Assembly (NCBI GenBank): GCA_019246495.1
Contig: JAFAQI010000097.1
Span: forward strand, 1-5,755
DNA length: 5,755 nucleotides
Direction of reading: 5' to 3'
Source of the DNA: Frankiales bacterium
Lineage (GTDB): Bacteria; Actinomycetota; Actinomycetes; JAFAQI01
How positions within the stretch are numbered: the first letter of the stretch is position 1; every line of letters starts with the position of its first letter. The translations under genes and the position numbers were made by a program. Below, piece by piece: positions 1 through 5,429 of this stretch. Under the pieces are notes generated by a model. The model was given only the letters and a program-made list of their open reading frames with translations. It did no database searches and was not told the DNA's origin.

Positions 1-2135
1 GTCCGGACTATGCGCCCGGCATCGTCATGGGCTTCATCCACCACACCGACAACGCGAACGGTTACAGCCGCGCCGCGGTGCCCGGCATCATCCGCTCGAT
101 CTACGCCTACCACGTGAACTCCAACGGCTGGTGCGACGTCGGTTACATCTTCCTCGTCGACCGGTTCGGCCGGATCTGGGAAGGCCGGTACGGCGGGATC
201 ACCAAAGCGGTCGTCGGCGCGCACACCGGAGGCTTCAACACCGACAGCTTCGGTGTATCGCTCATCGGCACGTTCACGTCGCACGCGCCGAGCTCCGCGA
301 TGTTGCGTGCCGTCGACAAGCTGTTCGCCTGGAAGCTCGGTACGGCGTACCGCGATCCGCGCGGCAAGAGCCAGCTCACCGCCGGCTCGTTCAGCGGCTC
401 GCGCTTCGCCGCCGGCCGGACCGTCACCTTCGACACGGTCTCGGGACATCGCGACGCCGACTTCACCGACTGCCCGGGCGGCGCCGCCTACCGCGATCTG
501 CCGTCGATCCGCAACGCGATCGCGGCGCGCATGGGCGCGGGCTTCGTCAGCCCCGCCCTGTCGACTGCGTCGGTGATGATGGCGGGTCCGCCGGTGACCG
601 TCTCCGCGCACGTCGTCGGCACGCAGACCTGGACGCTGACCGTCCGCGACTCGCACGGCACGGTCGTCGCAAGCGTGCCGGGCACTGCAAAGCGCAGCAG
701 TCCGGTCGCCGCGTCGTGGGACCTCACCGACAACGGCGTGCCGGTGCCGCCCGGCAGCTACGCGCTCGAGTTGACCGGCGCCGACGCTGCGGGGGACAGC
801 GCCGTTCCCTGGCAGGCATCTCTCGATGTCACCCCGCCCGTGGCTTTGACGGCGCCGAGCCAGGTCGCGCTGGGCCAGCCCGTGTCGGTGCGCGGACGCG
901 GGGTGCCGGGGCATCACGTCACTGTCGATGTCACCGGGCCCGGGGGTTCGGTGCGCGGCACGTTCCCGGTCGGGAGCGACGGGCGCTGGCGCACGACGTC
1001 ACCGGTGAGCGCGACCGGTGACCTCGACTGGACCGTCACGGACACCGCGATCACCGGCTACTCGCGGCGCCGCACGACCCGCGTCGCGCCGGCCATCGCC
1101 AGCCCGACCTCGTCGCCGGTGCTGGTCGCGGCCGGCTCCGCCGTCCAGGTCAAGGGCAGCGCGCTGCCGTCGGCCGGTCCACTGCGGCTCGTGACGCAGC
1201 ACCCGGGCGGCTCACCCGCCGTCACCGGCGCAGCGATCCCGGTGGCGTCCGACGGGTCGTGGTCCACGTCGTTTACGCCGACCGGCCCGACCACCTTCTG
1301 GACGACAGACTCCCGCGGGCTCACCAGCATCCGGCGGGACGCCTACTCCGTCAGTGCTCCCGCCGCATCGGCGCCGGCGACCGGCTACGCCGGCCGTAGC
1401 GTCCGCGTCGCGGGAGATGCCGGCGGTGCCCCGGTCGCCGTCACCCTTCGCCGCCGCCTGCCCGGCGGCAGCTGGACTGATGTCCGCACCGTGACGGCGG
1501 CGACCGATGGTCACTTCACGATGCAACTTCCGCTGCCCGCGGCTGCTGGCGGCACCGCCGCCACACCGGTTCGCTGGGGCATCGTGACCAGCTACGGCGC
1601 ACCCGTCACCGGTCAGGTCTCGGTGCAACCGGTCTTTCCGCCCACCGTCACGGGACCGGCGCGGGTGTCGTGGAACGTCATCGCCTTGCTCACCGGCACC
1701 GGTGTTCCCGGTGACCACGTGATCGTCTGGACCGCGCCGGCCGGTTCGTCCGGCTGGGTGCGGCAGGGCCGGGTGACGGCTGCGAGCGACAAGTCATGGT
1801 CGTTCGCCCTGCCGGTGACGGCCGACACCGCATGGCGGGTGTCGTCGCCGTCCGGCACCTCGGCAAGCGGCGTCACCGTCGTCGTACCGACCTTGCACGT
1901 GCCCTCGTCGGTCGCGAGCGGCACGCGGGTGACCTTCCGCGGCCGCGCGATCCCGGGGCAGACGGTCACGCTGGAGCGGCGGCTGTCGGGAGCAACCGCA
2001 TGGACCGTCGTACGCCGGACCACCGCCACGAGCAACGGCACGTGGTCGTTGCGTCGCACCGTTCGCAACGCGGCCGGCTATCGCGCGGTCTCGCATGGTC
2101 AGCAGTCGCATACCCGCGTCGTGTCGGTGTCCTAG
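1..2135 (+). CDS. Secreted PGRP/Amidase_2 N-acetylmuramoyl-L-alanine amidase with FlgD-like and Ig-like repeat tail (5' end missing)
   Basis: The frame is open from base 3 to the TAG at 2133-2135, and homology begins before the first in-frame ATG (27), so that ATG is internal and the true start and any signal peptide lie upstream. Residues are numbered from that ATG. Residues 1-170 form a peptidoglycan-recognition/Amidase_2 domain, which cuts the MurNAc-L-Ala bond of peptidoglycan outside the membrane. The zinc ligands expected from T7 lysozyme and PGRPs are present: H5 in FIHHT, H141 in GHRD and C149 in TDCPG. The catalytic Tyr is Y40 in DVGYIF, and T147 occupies the T7 Lys128 position, so activity is likely. 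Residues about 190-270 resemble an FlgD Ig-like module (LTDNGVPVPPGSYALEL). Residues about 273-702 hold some five divergent beta-sandwich repeats of 82-94 residues, each with an S/T-D/N-G-x-W-like turn. The tail may bind wall polymer or act as a spacer (inference). The family call is secure; the substrate is not proven. Confidence 0.93.
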   Translation, partial: PDYAPGIVMGFIHHTDNANGYSRAAVPGIIRSIYAYHVNSNGWCDVGYIFLVDRFGRIWEGRYGGITKAVVGAHTGGFNTDSFGVSLIGTFTSHAPSSAMLRAVDKLFAWKLGTAYRDPRGKSQLTAGSFSGSRFAAGRTVTFDTVSGHRDADFTDCPGGAAYRDLPSIRNAIAARMGAGFVSPALSTASVMMAGPPVTVSAHVVGTQTWTLTVRDSHGTVVASVPGTAKRSSPVAASWDLTDNGVPVPPGSYALELTGADAAGDSAVPWQASLDVTPPVALTAPSQVALGQPVSVRGRGVPGHHVTVDVTGPGGSVRGTFPVGSDGRWRTTSPVSATGDLDWTVTDTAITGYSRRRTTRVAPAIASPTSSPVLVAAGSAVQVKGSALPSAGPLRLVTQHPGGSPAVTGAAIPVASDGSWSTSFTPTGPTTFWTTDSRGLTSIRRDAYSVSAPAASAPATGYAGRSVRVAGDAGGAPVAVTLRRRLPGGSWTDVRTVTAATDGHFTMQLPLPAAAGGTAATPVRWGIVTSYGAPVTGQVSVQPVFPPTVTGPARVSWNVIALLTGTGVPGDHVIVWTAPAGSSGWVRQGRVTAASDKSWSFALPVTADTAWRVSSPSGTSASGVTVVVPTLHVPSSVASGTRVTFRGRAIPGQTVTLERRLSGATAWTVVRRTTATSNGTWSLRRTVRNAAGYRAVSHGQQSHTRVVSVS
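843..2132 (+). repeat. Five divergent tandem beta-sandwich (Ig-like) repeats in the amidase tail
   Basis: These are protein-level repeats only, with no obvious nucleotide repeat. Each unit begins near a G-x-x-V-x-V-x-G strand, usually has a P-G-x-x-V-T-V strand, and ends its first half with a marker turn: SDGRW (317-321), SDGSW (408-412), TDGHF (493-497), SDKSW (587-591) and SNGTW (669-673), numbered from the internal ATG at 27. Spacings between markers are 91, 85, 94 and 82 residues. Units 3 and 5 are closest, sharing VTLxRRL followed by a W-T-x-V strand. Such modules are common in actinobacterial exported proteins. Unit borders are approximate and were judged by eye. Confidence 0.7.
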
Positions 2136-2146
2136 CCGACCTCCGC

Positions 2147-2167
2147 CGCCGCAGCCTCCGTGCGGCG
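2147..2167. repeat. Perfect 7-bp inverted repeat in the amidase-GT4 gap
   Basis: CGCCGCA at 2147-2153 pairs perfectly with TGCGGCG at 2161-2167 around a 7-base loop. It starts 11 bases after the amidase stop codon and directly abuts the TAGGCT hexamer. There is no T-tract after it, so it is not a canonical intrinsic terminator. It could be a weak terminator hairpin, an operator overlapping the promoter, or chance in GC-rich DNA. Confidence 0.35.
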
Positions 2168-2173
2168 TAGGCT
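2168..2173 (+). promoter_or_regulatory. Possible -10 element (TAGGCT) for the GT4-manB unit
   Basis: TAGGCT matches the actinobacterial TANNNT -10 pattern, with the key T, A and final T present. A transcription start near 2180 would give a leader of about 43 bases before the GTG at 2223. No convincing TTGACA-like -35 is seen at the right distance; that region is occupied by the inverted repeat at 2147-2167. The call rests on one hexamer and its position in the gap. Confidence 0.4.
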
Positions 2174-2205
2174 GAACCTGCTTGTGTTCACGAACGACGA
2201 CGAAC

Positions 2206-2214
2206 GGGAGGGAG
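2206..2214 (+). promoter_or_regulatory. Shine-Dalgarno site setting the GT4 start
   Basis: The purine run GGGAGGGAG ends 8 bases before the GTG at 2223, an ideal spacing. The upstream in-frame ATG at 2160 has no comparable site, would add 21 residues unlike the family, and lies before the possible -10 element. Confidence 0.8.
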
Positions 2215-2222
2215 CCCACATC

Positions 2223-3350
2223 GTGGCCCCCCGGGTGCTCGTCGACGCGACCGCTGTGCCCGCCGACCGGGGCGGGGTCGGCCGTTACGTCGACGGCCTG
2301 CTTGCTGCTCTGTCATCCGCAGCCGCGGACCTGGCCATCGTCTGCCAGCGCGCGGACGTCGAACGCTACGGCCGCATGGCGCCGCACGCCGACATCGTCG
2401 CCGGTCCGGCAGCCATCGCGCATCGCCCGGCGCGGCTCGCGTGGGAACAGACCGGCCTCCCGCTTGTCGCCCAGCAGGTGATGGCCGAGGTCGTGCACTC
2501 GCCGCACTACACGATGCCGCTGCGGGTCGGGCATCCCGTCGTCGTCACGATCCACGACGCGACGTTCTTCACCACGCCGGAGCAGCACACGCAGGTGAAG
2601 GGCACGTTCTACCGGTCGGCCACCCGGACGGCACTGCGCCGGGCGACCCGGGTGATCGTGCCGAGCAAAGCCACCCGCGACGAGCTGGTCCGCGTGCTCG
2701 ACGCCGACTCGACGCGCATCGACGTCGCCTACCACGGCGTCGACCAGGACATGTTCCACGTGCCGACCGACGCCGAGAAGGCGCGCGTGGCCGCGAGGCT
2801 CGGGCTCCGCGGCTCCTACGTCGCGTTCCTCGGCCAGCTCGAGCCGCGCAAGAACGTCCCCAACCTCATCCGCGGCTGGGCCAAGGCCGTGCACTGGCGC
2901 GACGATCCGCCGGCGCTCGTACTGGCCGGCGGCAGCGGCTGGGACGAGGACGTCGACGCGGCGATCGCCGAGGTGCCGAGCCACCTGCGTGTGCTGCGCC
3001 CCGGTTACCTGCGCTTCGCCGACCTGCCCGGCTACTTGGGCGGCGCGACGGTCGTCGCCTACCCGTCGCACGGTGAGGGCTTCGGCCTGCCGGTGCTGGA
3101 GGCGATGGCATGCGGCACGCCGGTGCTGACGACGCACCGGCTCAGCCTTCCCGAGGTCGGCGGTGACGCGGTCGCCTACACCGAGCCCGGTGTCGAAGAG
3201 ATTGCGGAGTCGCTGTCGTCGCTGCTCGACGACGGGGCGCGTCGGCAGTCACTCGCCGAGGCGGCGCTCACCCGGGCCCGCGAGTTCACCTGGGCAGCGA
3301 GCGCAGAGGCGCATCTCGCCGCCTACGCGCGGGCTGCGCAGTCCGGCTGA
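2223..3350 (+). CDS. GT4-family (GT-B fold) glycosyltransferase, possibly a mannosyltransferase
   Basis: This is a 375-residue retaining glycosyltransferase of GT-B fold, expected to act in the cytoplasm and move a sugar from a nucleotide donor to an envelope glycan or lipid acceptor. The GTG at 2223 is chosen because it has a strong Shine-Dalgarno site and because the next residues (APRVLVDAT) form the first beta strand of the family. The N-terminal domain carries the glycine loop RGGVGRY (16-22) and VTIHDATFF (108-116). The C-terminal donor domain starts near 198 with YVAFLGQLEPRKN, where R209 and K210 are the expected phosphate-contacting pair. It also holds the E-x7-E motif EGFGLPVLE (E285, E293), followed by MACGTPVLTT. 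Length is normal and no key residue is missing. No signal peptide or membrane segment is visible. The manB gene starts 16 bases after the stop, which suggests co-transcription and possible use of GDP-mannose, but donor and acceptor cannot be read from the sequence. Confidence 0.92.
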   Translation: MAPRVLVDATAVPADRGGVGRYVDGLLAALSSAAADLAIVCQRADVERYGRMAPHADIVAGPAAIAHRPARLAWEQTGLPLVAQQVMAEVVHSPHYTMPLRVGHPVVVTIHDATFFTTPEQHTQVKGTFYRSATRTALRRATRVIVPSKATRDELVRVLDADSTRIDVAYHGVDQDMFHVPTDAEKARVAARLGLRGSYVAFLGQLEPRKNVPNLIRGWAKAVHWRDDPPALVLAGGSGWDEDVDAAIAEVPSHLRVLRPGYLRFADLPGYLGGATVVAYPSHGEGFGLPVLEAMACGTPVLTTHRLSLPEVGGDAVAYTEPGVEEIAESLSSLLDDGARRQSLAEAALTRAREFTWAASAEAHLAAYARAAQSG

Positions 3351-3354
3351 CCGC

Positions 3355-3358
3355 GGAG
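3355..3358 (+). promoter_or_regulatory. Shine-Dalgarno site setting the manB start
   Basis: GGAG sits in the 16-base gap after the GT4 stop codon and ends 8 bases before the GTG at 3367. It supports that start over the much longer open frame, which runs back through the GT4 gene. The site within so short a gap favours translation from a shared transcript. Confidence 0.75.
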
Positions 3359-3366
3359 CCGACTTC

Positions 3367-4434
3367 GTGGAAGCCGTCGTGCTCGTGGGTGGGCAGGGCA
3401 CCCGGCTCCGGCCGCTCACGCTGTCGACGCCCAAACCCATGCTGCCGGCTGCCGGCGTACCGTTCCTGACCCATCAGCTGGCCCGGGCTCGCGCCGCTGG
3501 TGTCACCCGCGCAGTGCTGGCAACGTCGTACCGCGCCGAGGTGTTCGAGGAGCACTTCGGTGACGGTGCATCGCTGGCGATGCATCTTGACTACGTCACG
3601 GAACGCGAGCCGATGGGGACCGGCGGCGGCATCCGCAATGTCGCGGACCGGCTGACGAGCGCGCCCGACGAGCCGGTCATTGTGCTGAACGGCGACATCC
3701 TCTCCGGGCACGACCTCGCGGCGCAGGTCGCTGCGCACCAGGCCGCGCAGGCTGCGGTGACCCTGCATCTCGTGCACGTCGCCGATCCGCGCGCGTTCGG
3801 CTCGGTGCCGACCGGTGCCGACGGCCGGGTGACCGCCTTCGTCGAGAAGTCACCCGAGCCGGTGAGCAACCAGGTCAACGCCGGCTGCTACGTCTTCACC
3901 CGGTCCGTCATCGACGGCATCCCGACCGGGCGGCCGGTGTCGGTGGAGCGGGAAACCTTTCCGCAACTGCTCGCCGCGGGTGCGGTCGTGCAGGGGTTCG
4001 TCGACGATGCTTACTGGCTCGATGTCGGTACGCCGCAGGCGTTCGTGCGGGCGAGCGCCGACCTGGTCCGCGGCGTCCTCGCTTCACCCGCAGTGCCGCG
4101 CATCGGTGCGGCACTCATCCGTCGTAGCGCGCGGGTCGATGCGTCGGCGAGCGTGACCGGTGGGAGCGTCGTCGACGCGGATGCCACAGTCGCAGCCGGC
4201 GCGCGGGTCACGTCATCCATCGTCATGCCCGGCGCGTCGGTCGGCGCGGGCTGCGTCATCGAGTCGTCTGTCGTGGGACGCGACGCGGTCATCGAAGCCG
4301 GATGCGTCGTCGCCGACTCGATCGTCGGCGACGGCGCGCGCATCGGTGCCGGCAACGAGCTCCGGGCCGGTGCGCGCGTCTGGCCCGAGGTCACTTTGCC
4401 GGACCGCGCGCTGCGGTTCTCCTCCGACGTCTGA
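3367..4434 (+). CDS. manB: Mannose-1-phosphate guanylyltransferase (GDP-mannose pyrophosphorylase), ManB type
   Basis: This 355-residue cytoplasmic enzyme is predicted to join mannose 1-phosphate and GTP into GDP-mannose and pyrophosphate. The nucleotidyltransferase domain (1-235) has the signature GGQGTRLRPLT (8-18), PKPMLPAAG (22-30), GTGGGIRN (84-91), the metal-site NGD (108-110), FVEK (158-161), NAGCYVF (171-177) and WLDVGTP (217-223, D219 the likely second metal ligand). Residues about 244-340 form a left-handed beta-helix of hexapeptide repeats such as SVGAGCVIES. The ending ARVWPEVTLPDRALRFSSDV closely resembles, as I recall it, that of Mycobacterium tuberculosis ManB (Rv3264c), which supports GDP-mannose over other sugar nucleotides. 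The GTG at 3367 places the first beta strand at the N-terminus. The product would feed phosphatidylinositol mannosides, lipoglycans or protein mannosylation, depending on the host. A related sugar-1-phosphate nucleotidyltransferase specificity is the main alternative. Confidence 0.9.
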   Translation: MEAVVLVGGQGTRLRPLTLSTPKPMLPAAGVPFLTHQLARARAAGVTRAVLATSYRAEVFEEHFGDGASLAMHLDYVTEREPMGTGGGIRNVADRLTSAPDEPVIVLNGDILSGHDLAAQVAAHQAAQAAVTLHLVHVADPRAFGSVPTGADGRVTAFVEKSPEPVSNQVNAGCYVFTRSVIDGIPTGRPVSVERETFPQLLAAGAVVQGFVDDAYWLDVGTPQAFVRASADLVRGVLASPAVPRIGAALIRRSARVDASASVTGGSVVDADATVAAGARVTSSIVMPGASVGAGCVIESSVVGRDAVIEAGCVVADSIVGDGARIGAGNELRAGARVWPEVTLPDRALRFSSDV

Positions 4435-4442
4435 GCGGGTCG

Positions 4443-5351
4443 CTACTTCTTCGACGGGCTCGGGCTCGGCGACGGCGACGGGCTGGCCGAGGGCGCGAAC
4501 GACGTCGAAGACGACGGCGCACTGCTGCCGGAAGACGTCGCGGGCGTTGGTGCCGCGGGACCAGGCAGCGTGCTCGGCGGGTAGCTGTCCGCGCCGCCGA
4601 TCGGTGGGAAGCCCTTCTCCGGTGCGAACGACGCGTCCACATGGGCCGAGTAGAACGACCGGATGACATTGGGCGATGCCGTCGCGCACCGATCGGTGCG
4701 TCCCCATGACGTCAGCACGACGTGCTTGCCGGCCGGCAGGTCGCCCTGAGACCAGCCGACGACCAGGAAGCGCGGCAGTGTGGCGGTGAGCGCCTGGAGC
4801 GCGCTCACGTCCTTGGCCGAGGTCTTTGCGTCGTACCACGCGACGACGTAGCCGTGCTCGAGGTTGTGCACCACGCGCTCGGGCCGGGTCATGTCGGCCA
4901 GCGGGTAGAAGTGCGTCTTGTCACCCAGCGAGACCGGGTTGTGCTCGCCTCCGCTGGGCGGCAGCGGCGCAGTGCCGCCCGCGGTGTCGCCGTAGCGCTG
5001 CTTCGCGTAGTCGATCGGCGTCGTCACGTGCTGCGCTGCCGGCGACAGCGGGTCCTGGTGCACACCCAGGCAGCCGGCGGCCCGCTCGGCCGCGGTCGGC
5101 GACAGTTGCATCACCTTGCGGATGCGCTCGGCGGCCTGCCTGCGCTTCTGTGCCTGGGCGCGGTCGTGCAGCCAGGTCGGGATGACGGCCGCGGCGATCA
5201 GACCGATCGCGATCAGCGTCGCCGTGCCCGCGAAGATGAAGTTCTTCCGCCGCTCGGCCGCCCGCTGTTGCTTCCGCAGCTCTTCGAGTCGCTGCCGCCG
5301 GTCCTTGTTGGCCCGTCGCGTCTCGTTCTTGCGGTTCGAGCTCTTGGGCAC
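4443..5351 (-). CDS. DUF3105 single-pass membrane protein, function unknown
   Basis: The protein has 302 residues. The GTG start at 5351 follows a GGGAG site by 7 bases and gives MPKSSNRKN, a typical beginning of this family; the open frame continues upstream to 5720, but that part is low-complexity antisense to the glycosylase. Residues 1-37 are very basic and probably helical or coiled-coil (QRLEELRKQQRAAERRK). Residues 38-60 form one membrane helix, so by the positive-inside rule the N-terminus is cytoplasmic and the rest outside. The DUF3105 domain spans about 90-250, with PPSGGEHNP (131-139), VHNLEHGYVVAWYD (161-174) and VLTSWGR (212-218). H137, H162 and H166 could bind a metal, and C94 and C222 could form a disulfide; both are inferences. 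The last 45 residues are a Ser/Pro/Ala tail ending in SP repeats, likely disordered or spanning the wall. It is convergent to manB, so it is not in that operon. Confidence 0.88.
   Translation of the reverse strand: MPKSSNRKNETRRANKDRRQRLEELRKQQRAAERRKNFIFAGTATLIAIGLIAAAVIPTWLHDRAQAQKRRQAAERIRKVMQLSPTAAERAAGCLGVHQDPLSPAAQHVTTPIDYAKQRYGDTAGGTAPLPPSGGEHNPVSLGDKTHFYPLADMTRPERVVHNLEHGYVVAWYDAKTSAKDVSALQALTATLPRFLVVGWSQGDLPAGKHVVLTSWGRTDRCATASPNVIRSFYSAHVDASFAPEKGFPPIGGADSYPPSTLPGPAAPTPATSSGSSAPSSSTSFAPSASPSPSPSPSPSKK
4449..4493 (-). repeat. Low-complexity Ser-Pro dipeptide coding repeat
   Basis: This stretch encodes the end of the DUF3105 protein, a run of SP dipeptides just before the final KK. 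The DNA is imperfectly repetitive in units of about 6 bases (variants of GGGCTC and GACGGC on the plus strand). Such tracts are prone to length change between strains. Confidence 0.6.
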
Positions 5352-5358
5352 CGACAGA

Positions 5359-5363
5359 CTCCC
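5359..5363 (-). promoter_or_regulatory. Shine-Dalgarno site setting the DUF3105 start
   Basis: On the minus strand GGGAG lies 7 bases before the GTG at 5351. No other in-frame start nearby has such a site, and the protein begins in the family's usual way here. Confidence 0.7.
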
Positions 5364-5388
5364 GGACGACGACGAGGGGGACCTGGCG

Positions 5389-5394
5389 AGTCTA
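5389..5394 (-). promoter_or_regulatory. Possible -10 element (TAGACT) for the DUF3105 gene
   Basis: The minus strand reads TAGACT, which fits TANNNT, and lies about 38 bases before the GTG start, giving a leader of about 30 bases. A good -35 is not evident at 16-18 bases upstream. The call rests on the hexamer and its position in the divergent gap. Confidence 0.4.
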
Positions 5395-5396
5395 GG

Positions 5397-5413
5397 GCGG
5401 GTGGCAGACCCGC
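5397..5413. repeat. Perfect 6-bp inverted repeat in the divergent promoter region
   Basis: GCGGGT at 5397-5402 pairs with ACCCGC at 5408-5413 around a 5-base loop. It lies just upstream of the minus-strand TAGACT, within the spacer of that promoter, and about 17 bases before the likely glycosylase start. It could be an operator acting on one or both genes. A repeat of this size is also plausible by chance in such GC-rich DNA. Confidence 0.3.
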
Positions 5414-5429
5414 GTTGCACACTCGCAGG

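Noticed and set aside
1680..1725. Cluster of CCGGTG/CACCGG palindromic pieces that could look like a hairpin
   Set aside because: It lies within the amidase repeat coding region and follows from Thr-Gly and Pro-Gly codons in GC-rich DNA. Similar pieces recur along the gene.
2188..2205. GTTC..GAAC-like palindrome and CGAAC direct repeats upstream of GT4, considered as a LexA box
   Set aside because: The actinobacterial SOS box has GAAC before GTTC with a 4-base spacer. Here the order and spacing are wrong.
1212..2219. Long minus-strand open frames opposite the amidase
   Set aside because: They are shadows of a GC-rich coding strand: biased Arg/Gly/Ala composition, no recognisable domain and mutual overlap.
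2160..2222. ATG at 2160 as the GT4 start
   Set aside because: It precedes the possible -10 element and has no Shine-Dalgarno site. The family homology begins right after the GTG at 2223.
2313..3137. 274-residue minus-strand open frame opposite the GT4 gene
   Set aside because: It is rich in Arg, Gly and His with no domain signature, and the plus strand here is an unambiguous glycosyltransferase.
3163..3366. N-terminal extension of the manB frame back to an ATG at 3163
   Set aside because: This segment lies inside the GT4 gene in another frame and translates to Ser/Arg/Pro-rich sequence. The nucleotidyltransferase fold starts at the GTG at 3367.
4213..4839. Open frames on both strands across the manB/DUF3105 junction
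   Set aside because: They span two well-supported convergent genes in other frames and have low-complexity Arg-rich composition.
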